The notes beneath the pieces were generated by a model. That model saw nothing but the letters and a program-made list of their open reading frames with translations, did not search any database and was not told the DNA's origin. Made by a program: the position numbers and the translations under genes. From JBAXZR01 sp041670165 (GTDB lineage Bacteria; Bacillota; Clostridia; Christensenellales; UBA1242): DNA of 64,000 nt. The stretch's first letter is position 1. The number at the start of each line of letters is the position of its first letter. The stretch spans positions 1 to 64,000 of the forward strand of contig JBAXZR010000001.1 in NCBI GenBank assembly GCA_041670165.1, given 5' to 3'. This document shows positions 16,154 through 23,158 of the stretch, piece by piece.

Positions 16154-17014
16154 ATGTCTGAAACAAAATTTGGACCAGCAGGAAATGATCAATTGTTCTA
16201 TGATGAAGGAAACACTTCATCTCTTCAAGCTCCAAAATGGATTGCAAATTTGGGACTAAATTTGTTTGAATATAGTTTTGGAAGTGGGATAAATATTTCA
16301 GATGCTAATGCTAGGCTTATTGGTGAAGAAGCAAAAAAATATGGTATTGAGATGAGTGTTCATGCTCCATACTATATTAATTTTGCAAGTGTTGAACCTG
16401 AACTTGTTGAAAAATCATTTATGTATGTTACGAAAAGCCTTGAAAAACTAAAAATTTTTGGTGGAAAAAATTGTGTTGTTCACATGGGTTCAACAGGAAG
16501 ACAAAGAAGGGAAGAAGCATTTGAAGGGATAATGCGTAACCTTGATATTCTTCTCGAAAAAGTTGAAGAAAAAGGATTGTCAGATTTGTATATTTGTCCT
16601 GAAACCATGGGGAAAAATGTACAAATTGGCACTGTCGATGAAATTGTTGAGTTTTGTAAAAAGGGAAAAAATCTTGTTCCAACTTTTGATTTTGGGCACA
16701 TTAATTGCATTGGACAAGGTTCATTAAAAACAAAACAAGATTATGAAGCTATTTTTGAAAAGGCTCTCAACAATTTAGATGAAGAAAAAGTTAAAAATTG
16801 TCATATTCATTTTTCAAAAATACAATATGGACCTAAGGGAGAGCTTAAACACTTAACTCTTGAAGACAACTTATATGGACCACCTTTTGAACCGCTTGCT
16901 GAAGCAATTATTGAACTTAGGCTAACACCTAGTATCATTTGTGAATGCAAGGGGAAAATGGCTATAGACGCTGTTACAATGCAAAAAATTTATAATAGTT
17001 TAAAAAATAATTAA
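16154..17014 (+). CDS. Endonuclease IV-like TIM-barrel protein (AP endonuclease family)
   Basis: A 286-residue xylose-isomerase-like TIM barrel close to endonuclease IV (Nfo), which incises DNA at abasic sites. Metal-ligand positions are recognisable: MSVHAPYYINFAS (about residues 75-87), NCVVHMGSTG (H near 113), ICPETMGK (Glu), FDFGHINCIGQG (Asp-x-x-His), IHFSKIQYG (His) and ECKGKM at the end (Glu). These match the three-metal pattern of the family, although GSTG and the shortened N-terminus differ from standard Nfo. It is directly fused in transcription to truB. Assignment to true Nfo activity rather than a relative is not certain. Confidence 0.8.
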   Translation: MSETKFGPAGNDQLFYDEGNTSSLQAPKWIANLGLNLFEYSFGSGINISDANARLIGEEAKKYGIEMSVHAPYYINFASVEPELVEKSFMYVTKSLEKLKIFGGKNCVVHMGSTGRQRREEAFEGIMRNLDILLEKVEEKGLSDLYICPETMGKNVQIGTVDEIVEFCKKGKNLVPTFDFGHINCIGQGSLKTKQDYEAIFEKALNNLDEEKVKNCHIHFSKIQYGPKGELKHLTLEDNLYGPPFEPLAEAIIELRLTPSIICECKGKMAIDAVTMQKIYNSLKNN

Positions 17015-17143
17015 AGTAATTTTTAAAAATTGCAGAAATTTAGAATCTAGAAAAAAGCTAAAATTACTAGTAAAAACCACTTATCTTAGATAAATGCATA
17101 AATTTTATAAAATACAAACTAAATAAAACATTTATTATAAGTT

Positions 17144-18031
17144 TTAATTAATTTCTTTTTCAATGCTTTTAGATTTAATATTGAAATGATATTCAAAATA
17201 ATCTAAAATATTTTGTCTAACATTGCCAATTCTAAAATCAGTGCGCTTATAATTTAAAAACATGCATCCATTAAATTTACCATCGCTCGTTATTCTAATG
17301 TGCATTTTTTTGCATAAATCGCATTGATGAAGTCGATGAATTGAATGGAAAAATGAAACAACTCTTTCACCATTGATAAAACCTTGTAGTTGATAATAAT
17401 ATTTTTCGCTAGTTTGTAAATCTAAATTATATTTTTTAGAAATATAATCTCTCATATCAATGTAAACTTTGGTCGAGGCTTCTGCAAATTCTTTCCCCAC
17501 TATTTCTAAAATTTTTATTCTTATATGGTTAGTTAATGCCCAATTAACCATTTTATCAATATTATCTAAATTTCCATCATACACGCAAGAAATAGCAGTA
17601 TCAGGGCAATATTTTTTGATTTCTAAAATATTGCTTAATATTTTTGTGGATTTTTCTCCAATAGGGGAATTTTTTGACACAATTGCATCAAAATAATCAA
17701 TTCCAACAACAATTCTATCAATTAATTTTTTTTTAGCAAGATAAACAATTTTATCTTTTTCAATAGCGTTTGTGTTTAAACCAACTTGCAAATGATATTT
17801 ATTTTTTATTAAATCACAAATTTCTGCAAGTTGTTTGTGCAGTGTGGGTTCTCCACCAGTAATCCGAACTGATTTTAATCCAATATCATAAGAATTTTTC
17901 AATAACAAATCAATATCATCTTTACTAAGAGAGCTTATATTTGTATTTCCTTCATTATGGCAATAAATACATTTCATATTACATGCTGAAGTTATTGATA
18001 TTCGATATTCATTTTTTGGCAAGGTGTACAT
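17144..18031 (-). CDS. MoaA-like radical SAM protein
   Basis: A 295-residue radical SAM enzyme. Cys17-x3-Cys21-x2-Cys24 (CNMKCIYC) binds the SAM cluster; RITGGEPTL (GGEP 59-62) follows. Near the C-terminus are Cys237-x2-Cys240-x15-Cys256 (CDLCKKMHIRITSDGKFNGC), resembling the second cluster of MoaA, which holds the GTP substrate. No other molybdopterin gene is nearby, so a role in cofactor synthesis is doubtful. The start at MYTLP was chosen because AAAGGGGTG lies five bases upstream; an ATG six codons earlier overlaps the upstream gene's stop. It is co-transcribed with the nucleotidyltransferase gene and divergent from a kinase gene. A nucleotide or tRNA substrate is an inference. Confidence 0.82.
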   Translation of the reverse strand: MYTLPKNEYRISITSACNMKCIYCHNEGNTNISSLSKDDIDLLLKNSYDIGLKSVRITGGEPTLHKQLAEICDLIKNKYHLQVGLNTNAIEKDKIVYLAKKKLIDRIVVGIDYFDAIVSKNSPIGEKSTKILSNILEIKKYCPDTAISCVYDGNLDNIDKMVNWALTNHIRIKILEIVGKEFAEASTKVYIDMRDYISKKYNLDLQTSEKYYYQLQGFINGERVVSFFHSIHRLHQCDLCKKMHIRITSDGKFNGCMFLNYKRTDFRIGNVRQNILDYFEYHFNIKSKSIEKEIN

Positions 18032-18045
18032 ATTCACCCCTTTTG

Positions 18046-18804
18046 TCATTTGATTTTCAATCTGACATTTTGTAAATTAAATGAAAAATCTTTAATACTA
18101 TATTTAAATAAATTATTAATTGATTCGAATTTGTTTAAAAAATCTTCGTTGTTTATTACTGCTAAATTATATAATTCTATAAATTTGGTTTCTGGTAAAA
18201 TTTTAAATTTGTTCATACTGTATTTTGGTATTGTATAAAACTTGTAAACTTTTGAAGTAGAAATATCACTACTAAAACCTCTGTAATCTTGGTAAAAGCG
18301 TCGTATTTTATCCAAAGTTAGATAGTAAAATTCATTGAAATATGGATCTTTATCAATTGCAAAATGTTCCAACCTTTCCATGCTTATTAGAACCGAAAAG
18401 GCTTCTGCTTGTGCTTTTTCTTCTGAAAGTTTGAATGGAACATAAGATAAATATTTTTCAATTATTTGTTTTTGTAATTTCGCAATAGAGCCATCTTTGT
18501 CTAATATAATATTGCCATATCCTAGCATTGAAACGATAACAGTGCTATTTTTCTTTAGATCATTTTCTAGCATATTTAAAATGTCATCGTAAGGCCTTTC
18601 ATAATATTCAATTTCTATACCATCAACGACCATTCTTCCCTGAATATGCTCATTTCTTTTTGTTAAAATATGCAAATCTAAATCAGACCATTTATTATTA
18701 AGTCCATTAGCATAACTACCATAAAATATTACACCAAAAACTTGATAATCATTTTCATAATTCATAATTTTTATAAACTTATTAATAATTTTAATAGGGT
18801 TCAT
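18046..18804 (-). CDS. Nucleotidyltransferase-fold protein (MNT/KNTase-like)
   Basis: A 252-residue protein with a pol-beta type nucleotidyltransferase core: FYGSYANGLNNKWSDLDL gives Gly29-Ser30 and Asp41-x-Asp43, and an acidic strand (GIEIEYYE, about 62-69) could supply the third carboxylate. The remaining 150 residues are helical, with Tyr- and Phe-rich stretches (FNEFYYLTLDKIRRFYQDY), resembling the helical C-terminal domain of aminoglycoside-type nucleotidyltransferases. GAGGTAAC precedes the ATG. The stop lies just before the radical SAM gene. The substrate is unknown; a small molecule, tRNA or protein AMPylation target are all possible. Confidence 0.75.
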   Translation of the reverse strand: MNPIKIINKFIKIMNYENDYQVFGVIFYGSYANGLNNKWSDLDLHILTKRNEHIQGRMVVDGIEIEYYERPYDDILNMLENDLKKNSTVIVSMLGYGNIILDKDGSIAKLQKQIIEKYLSYVPFKLSEEKAQAEAFSVLISMERLEHFAIDKDPYFNEFYYLTLDKIRRFYQDYRGFSSDISTSKVYKFYTIPKYSMNKFKILPETKFIELYNLAVINNEDFLNKFESINNLFKYSIKDFSFNLQNVRLKIK

Positions 18805-18836
18805 GTTACCTCACAAAGCATTTTGTATAAATAATA

Positions 18837-18873
18837 TTGACAATATTTTATAATATATCTAATATAATATCAA
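18837..18873. promoter_or_regulatory. Overlapping divergent promoters of the radical SAM/kinase island
   Basis: Plus strand: TTGACA (18837-18842), 17 bp, TAATAT (18860-18865), driving the kinase gene. Minus strand: TTGATA (18873-18868), 17 bp, TAAAAT (18850-18845), driving the nucleotidyltransferase and radical SAM genes. The two promoters overlap almost completely, so the two directions should interfere with each other. Confidence 0.6.
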
Positions 18874-18882
18874 GGAGAATAT

Positions 18883-19605
18883 ATGATAAAAGAAAATGTT
18901 TATATTACTCTCAAAGATGTTTTGTATAAAAGATTTGTTTTAGATAAAAATTATGTTAGTTCAGAATTGAAAGAAATTGTTTGGAATGGTAAAAAAAATA
19001 CTATAAAAATCGATTTATATAAAGAATGTCGCATTTTAAATATTAATGACAAAATTAAACTTATTTATATTCCAATTGATTCTAACATTTTTATCTATGA
19101 TGACCTTGTTGATGTGACAAAAAATCCTCTTTTTAAAATAGAAAATATTTTAAATGGAAGCCTTGTTTTTTCTGATACAATTATTGAAGGCGCTGATGGC
19201 GTTGGAAAAACAACAATTGCTACGAGTTTAGCACAACAAGGAATAATTGTTAAAGATAGATGCGTAGAAAATATTTCTAAAATTATGTCTGATGAAATGC
19301 TTCAATCAAAAAGAAATGAAATTATTGAGAAGTTTGTTAAATCCAACCCAAATCAAAAGATTGTAGTAATTTATATGTCTGATGAAAATGAAATGTGGAA
19401 AAGAATCTGCTCAAGAGAAAGAATTTCTGAGTATGACAAAAAGGCTATTGAAACTCAAAAGCACTATCTTGAATCTTTTAATAGATTAAAAGACTATAAA
19501 AATGTTTTTCTTGTTAATTGTTTAAATAAAACAAGAGAAGATATGTTTGAAATTGTTAAAAAAATCACCATAGGCAATAACACAAAAAAATTTGATTGTG
19601 TTTAA
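18883..19605 (+). CDS. P-loop nucleotide kinase-like protein (thymidylate kinase-related)
   Basis: A 240-residue protein. The C-terminal 140 residues are a P-loop kinase: IIEGADGVGKTT (Walker A 103-111, Lys109) closely resembles the EGxDGxGKTT of thymidylate kinases, followed by VKDRCVEN (Asp125-Arg126), VVIYMSDENEMWKRICSRER and a DKKAIETQKHYLESF helix like the substrate/lid part of dNMP kinases. The first 95 residues form a separate beta-rich domain that I do not recognise. AAGGAG precedes the ATG. Divergent from the nucleotidyltransferase and radical SAM genes, so a joint nucleotide pathway is plausible. Standard Tmk is shorter at the N-terminus, so this is probably not the housekeeping enzyme. 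Confidence 0.75.
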   Translation: MIKENVYITLKDVLYKRFVLDKNYVSSELKEIVWNGKKNTIKIDLYKECRILNINDKIKLIYIPIDSNIFIYDDLVDVTKNPLFKIENILNGSLVFSDTIIEGADGVGKTTIATSLAQQGIIVKDRCVENISKIMSDEMLQSKRNEIIEKFVKSNPNQKIVVIYMSDENEMWKRICSRERISEYDKKAIETQKHYLESFNRLKDYKNVFLVNCLNKTREDMFEIVKKITIGNNTKKFDCV

Positions 19606-19674
19606 GCATTTTTTTGAATATTAATTATAATTGAAGTTAAATTTGCCAATAATATGTATTATTAGAGGTGAGTT

Positions 19675-20499
19675 ATGGCATTCAGCTACAAAAGTTCAAT
19701 AAGTTTTGGTCTTGTCTATATTCCCATAAAATTATTTGCCGCTGTTAAAAACAATGATATTGGTTTTAATATGATAGATAAAAAAACGAACTCCAGAGTT
19801 CAATACAAAAAAACTTGTGTTGATTGTGATGATAGGGAAGTTAGGCAAGATGAAATTGTTAAAGGTTATGAATATGAAAAAGACAAGTATATAATTTTTG
19901 ATGACAATGATTTTGAAAAATTAAAAACAAATAAAGATAAAACGATTGCCATTGAAGAGTTTGTTGATTTGAAAGAAATTGATCCGATTTACTATGATAA
20001 AGCTTATTACATTGTGCCTGAAGGCGGAGCAGATAAAGCGTTCGCTCTTTTAAAAGATGCAATGGAAAAAGAAAACAAAGTAGGAATTGCAAAAACAATG
20101 CTTGGTAGCAAAGAAACTCTTGTTGCTGTTAGAGTAATGAATGGACAAATGATATTGAATAATATGTTTTTTTATGAAGAAATTCAACAAAATCCTGCAA
20201 AGCAAATTTTATCAGTGGTTAGTGAAAAAGAATTAAAAATGGCAACAACCTTGATAGATAATTTATCAGCCAATTTTGAACCAGAAAAATATAAGGACGA
20301 ATATAAAGAAAGGTTATCCGAAGCCATTCAAACCAAGATAAATGGAAAAGAAATAGTATCACTGGACAAAGGTGGAGAAAACAAGATTATTAATCTTATG
20401 GACGCTTTAAAAAAGAGCTTGGATTTATCTACAAAGAAAAAAGCCAAAACAAAAGATACTGATGAAAATAAAGTAATAAAAATGAAAAAGGCAAATTAA
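19675..20499 (+). CDS. ku: DNA end-binding protein Ku
   Basis: A 274-residue bacterial Ku, the homodimeric ring that binds double-strand breaks for non-homologous end joining and recruits LigD. The start MAFSYKSSISFGLVYIPIKLF is the family signature (S-I-S-F-G-L-V-x-I-P), followed by YKKTCVDCD, GYEYEKDKYIIFDD, IYYDKAYYIVPE and the long helix with a Lys-rich C-terminal tail (KKKAKTKDTDENK), typical of Ku tails that contact DNA or LigD. GAGGTG lies just upstream. No ligase gene is seen in the window, so LigD must be elsewhere or absent. Spore-formers often carry Ku for break repair during germination. Confidence 0.95.
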   Translation: MAFSYKSSISFGLVYIPIKLFAAVKNNDIGFNMIDKKTNSRVQYKKTCVDCDDREVRQDEIVKGYEYEKDKYIIFDDNDFEKLKTNKDKTIAIEEFVDLKEIDPIYYDKAYYIVPEGGADKAFALLKDAMEKENKVGIAKTMLGSKETLVAVRVMNGQMILNNMFFYEEIQQNPAKQILSVVSEKELKMATTLIDNLSANFEPEKYKDEYKERLSEAIQTKINGKEIVSLDKGGENKIINLMDALKKSLDLSTKKKAKTKDTDENKVIKMKKAN

Positions 20500-20819
20500 C
20501 ATTTTTTTCTAAAAATGAAAAAAATGTAGCCATTGAGCCTTATTATTAAACAACTAAGCGAAAAATATGATTTAATATATCAGTTATTCAAATCTCATAA
20601 AAATTGAATTTGATAAATAACAAAGAATAATGAGTGATTATATTTTGACATGTTTAATCTTTTGCAAGATGACTTTGCAAATTGTTTTACAAATAAAGTT
20701 TATACAATTTTATTAAACATTTTTTATATAATAAAATAAGCGTATTTATCTTATTTTACGCCTAAGATATGATTTTGAATTCAGTAACATTTTTTTTAAA
20801 ATCTTTTTACAAAAAGTTG
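20500..20819. other. Non-coding gap between ku and the tRNA operon
   Basis: AT-rich. An 11-bp inverted repeat (ACATTTTTTTC 20499-20509 with GAAAAAAATGT 20517-20527) begins at the ku stop and may weakly terminate it. A second hairpin AAAATAAG/CTTATTTT lies at 20733-20757. No gene is evident. Confidence 0.5.
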
Positions 20820-20848
20820 TTGACAATTGTATCGTTTTAGTTTATATT
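20820..20848 (+). promoter_or_regulatory. Promoter of the six-tRNA operon
   Basis: Consensus TTGACA (20820-20825), 17-bp spacer, TATATT (20843-20848), about 20 bases before the first tRNA. Confidence 0.88.
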
Positions 20849-20869
20849 ATCGGAGTCAGCAATCGATGA

Positions 20870-20945
20870 CGGGGTGTAGCGCAGTTGGTAGCGCACGTGG
20901 TTTGGGACCATGGGGCCGGGAGTTCAAGTCTCTTCACCCCGACCA
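20870..20945 (+). tRNA. tRNA-Pro (anticodon TGG)
   Basis: Cloverleaf with acceptor CGGGGTG/CACCCCG, anticodon loop TTTGGGA (TGG) and encoded CCA end. Confidence 0.95.
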
Positions 20946-20952
20946 TTATTGC

Positions 20953-21029
<77 letters not shown>

Positions 21030-21063
21030 ATTTTGCTTATTTGCTTGTAATGACAATTGTTTT

Positions 21064-21140
21064 GGTCTGGTAGCTCAGTTGGTTAGAGCGCTAGCCTGTC
21101 ACGCTAGAGGTCGAGAGTTCAAGTCTCTTCCAGATCGCCA
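21064..21140 (+). tRNA. tRNA-Asp (anticodon GTC)
   Basis: Acceptor GGTCTGG/CCAGATC with one G-T pair, anticodon loop CTGTCAC, encoded CCA. Confidence 0.95.
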
Positions 21141-21143
21141 TTT

Positions 21144-21219
21144 GCCTCGATAGCTCAGTCGGTAGAGCAAAGGACTGAAAATCCTTGTGTCGACAGTTCG
21201 ATTCTGTCTTGAGGCACCA
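21144..21219 (+). tRNA. tRNA-Phe (anticodon GAA)
   Basis: Acceptor GCCTCGA/TTGAGGC, anticodon loop CTGAAAA, encoded CCA; only three bases after tRNA-Asp. Confidence 0.95.
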
Positions 21220-21296
21220 TTGAAATAGAAGCTAGGGCAGTTAGCCCTACTTCAAACTTCAAAAACATTCCTTATAAGCTGAAAAGCAAATATTAT

Positions 21297-21372
21297 GCTG
21301 GTGTAGCTCAATCGGTAGAGCAACTGACTTGTAATCAGTAGGTTGTTGGTTCAATTCCGATCACCAGCTCCA
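21297..21372 (+). tRNA. tRNA-Thr (anticodon TGT)
   Basis: Acceptor GCTGGTG/CACCAGC, anticodon loop CTTGTAA, encoded CCA. A 77-base gap separates it from tRNA-Phe. Confidence 0.95.
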
Positions 21373-21375
21373 TTT

Positions 21376-21460
21376 GGATGGGTTCCCGAGTGGCCAAAGG
21401 GAACAGACTGTAAATCTGTCGACTCTGTCTTCGATGGTTCGAATCCATCCCCATCCACCA
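21376..21460 (+). tRNA. tRNA-Tyr (anticodon GTA)
   Basis: 85-base class II tRNA with variable arm; acceptor GGATGGG/CCCATCC, anticodon loop CTGTAAA, encoded CCA. Its last 17 bases are repeated 145 bp downstream. Confidence 0.95.
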
Positions 21461-21733
21461 GAAAAAAATCACCGTGAGGTGTTTTTTTATGCGTGAAATG
21501 AGGATGCTTTTCGAAGAAAAGTTGAATTTTTACAAAAATTCAAAATTCGAACCATGTGGTTCGTGGTTTAAGACACAATGTGTCTGGCTCCATCCCCATC
21601 CACCAGAAAAAAATCACCGTAAGGTGTTTTTTTATGCGTGAAATGAGGATGCTTTTCGAAGAAAAGTTGGATTTTTACAAAAATTCAAAATTCGAACCAT
21701 GTGGTTCGTGGTTTAAGACACCAAGTGTCTGGC
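21444..21733 (+). repeat. 145-bp tandem duplication including the tRNA-Tyr 3' end
   Basis: Unit 1 is 21444-21588 and unit 2 is 21589-21733, differing at about four positions. Each begins with the last 17 bases of tRNA-Tyr including CCA, then a terminator hairpin (21462-21489 and 21607-21634: TCACC/GGTG flanked by A and T runs), then a palindrome CGAACCA/TGGTTCG, then a hairpin AGACAC/GTGTCT. The last hairpin keeps its stem while the loop differs (AAT versus CAA). Confidence 0.93.
21462..21489 (+). terminator. Terminator of the tRNA operon (copy 1)
   Basis: A-run, CACC/GGTG stem with GTGA loop, then seven T. Copied at 21607-21634 in the duplicated unit with a GTAA loop. Confidence 0.8.
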
Positions 21734-21968
21734 TTTTTAGCTTTTTACTACCCGTATAAGTGACGAAATTTAAAAATTTTTAAACTTTAATATTGAAAAT
21801 TTGATTAGGTTAGAATTTTTAAACATTTAGTTAAATAAAAAATATATTTTGATTTTGTCGAAGAAAACAAGAATTTTGATAGATTGACACTAATATTAAA
21901 TTTAGCAAAAATATTCTGCGTATTTTTTTTGTCTTTGCATAAAATATGTTGCACGGAGGAATTTCATC

Positions 21969-22751
21969 ATGTTTGAATGCAACATTGTAACTGCAAAGAA
22001 AAATGAAGAATCTATTAAACATATTTTTCTTGAATTAAAAAATAAGCTTAAAGGATTAAATTCAGTTATTTCACTTTTTTCTAATGAATTTGAAACTAGT
22101 ATTTTGATTGGTTCAACTGATGATTGCAAGGCTTCAACAATTCTTCATTTAAAGAGAGCAATTGCAACTTGTGCTGTAAAAAATTTCAAAAAAGATTATA
22201 TAAATCGAAGGTTGGTTCATTCTAATGTTCAAGACAAAAGACAATCAGCTTTTAAAAAAGCATTATCTTTGTTTGATGATGATTGCGACACGGAACTAGT
22301 AATGGAAAAAGTTGAACTGTCAGAAAAATTTTATTTGAATTCATTTTTTGAATTTTCGCTTTCTTCTTTAAAATCCAAGTGGGATAGAGTATGCAATCTT
22401 GCCAATGAAAATCCTGTTAATGAATTGTGTGAAGCAAGCTTTGTAAGCCTAATTGAATTTTTGGTTGAAAACACACCATATTCCACAAGAAAAATTTCAA
22501 TTTATCCTAAAGGTGAAAAATGCAAACTTCAATATGATGAAAATGAAATAGAAATAAAAAATGATGAAGTATTTGAAAAGATGATTGAACTTGCTCCAAG
22601 ACAAATTGTTTTTAATGGTGTAATGAAAGAATTTTTGAACTGTTCAAGCTTAACTTGTCATGTATTCGAAAACAAAATTCAATATAACATTCAAAAAGGA
22701 ATTGTTTGTACAAAAGAAATATCAAATCAAATTATTGAACAAAACAGTTGA
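21969..22751 (+). CDS. YtxC-like putative sporulation protein
   Basis: A 260-residue protein with no membrane segments or catalytic motifs. The call rests on position (directly upstream of thrS, as ytxC is in Bacillus subtilis), length and overall pattern: an N-terminal half predicting a small alpha/beta fold with Lys-rich helices (NFKKDYINRRLVHSNVQ), a middle helical segment FYLNSFFEFSLSSLKSKWDRVCNLANENP and a C-terminal half ending with short strands. GGAGG lies upstream of the ATG. The stop overlaps the -35 of the thrS T-box promoter. YtxC function is unknown; the presence of several sporulation genes in this window fits. Homology is moderately certain. Confidence 0.6.
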   Translation: MFECNIVTAKKNEESIKHIFLELKNKLKGLNSVISLFSNEFETSILIGSTDDCKASTILHLKRAIATCAVKNFKKDYINRRLVHSNVQDKRQSAFKKALSLFDDDCDTELVMEKVELSEKFYLNSFFEFSLSSLKSKWDRVCNLANENPVNELCEASFVSLIEFLVENTPYSTRKISIYPKGEKCKLQYDENEIEIKNDEVFEKMIELAPRQIVFNGVMKEFLNCSSLTCHVFENKIQYNIQKGIVCTKEISNQIIEQNS

Positions 22752-22776
22752 CATACATATTGGTTTGAACTAAAAT
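22748..22776 (+). promoter_or_regulatory. thrS promoter
   Basis: TTGACA (22748-22753), 17-bp spacer, TAAAAT (22771-22776), overlapping the stop codon of the preceding gene. Confidence 0.85.
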
Positions 22777-22784
22777 AATAACAG

Positions 22785-23137
22785 ATTTTGGAAAGTAATT
22801 TTCAAAAAGAAGACAAGTAGTTGTATGTAACTATCATTCCAGAGAGTGTCGCAAAGGTGTGAGCGATGCATGAAAGCATACATGAAACCACTTCTTTTAC
22901 AAATCAATTTTCATCAGTTTTTGAAAAACTAAAAAGTGGCAAGATAATCTTGCAATCAAGGTGGAACCGCGGAAGAAATTTCGCCCTTGTGGGAACAATT
23001 AAATTGTTTTCAGATTTTCATTTTGATTAAGCTTATTAATGAAAATTGATGAATTATTTTGTTTTGGCTATAGACTTAACAAAAAATTTAAACATTTTAA
23101 TTGTTCCTTGGTTAAATTTTACCAGGGATTTTTTTAA
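22785..23137 (+). promoter_or_regulatory. Threonine T-box leader of thrS
   Basis: Stem I closes with AAAAGAAG (22805-22812) and CTTCTTTT (22891-22898); its specifier loop shows ACC (22887-22889), a Thr codon, followed by A. The antiterminator is textbook: CAAGG (22957-22961), bulge TGGAACC (22962-22968), GCGGAA, GAAA loop, TTTCGC, CCTTG (to 22989). Uncharged tRNA-Thr would pair with the TGGA bulge and allow readthrough. The likely terminator, CCTTGGT/ACCAGGG (23106-23127) followed by T7, lies unusually far downstream. Confidence 0.93.
23106..23137 (+). terminator. Regulated terminator of the thrS T-box
   Basis: CCTTGGT (23106-23112) pairs with ACCAGGG (23121-23127), then ATTTTTTTAA. The preceding TTTAATTGTTCC (23096-23107) can pair with GGAACAATTAAA (22992-23003) and overlaps the stem by two bases. 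Confidence 0.75.
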
Positions 23138-23158
23138 TAAAACTGGGTTGGAGGAAAA

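Noticed and set aside
17144..18031. Molybdopterin GTP cyclase (MoaA) as a firm call, or viperin as a firm call
   Set aside because: No other molybdopterin gene is present and the Cys spacing of the second cluster (x15) differs from MoaA; the N-terminal motif lacks viperin's typical form. Kept as MoaA-like.
21541..21760. Small frame starting in the duplicated unit after tRNA-Tyr
   Set aside because: It exists only because of the duplication, has no binding site and consists of hairpin and terminator sequence.
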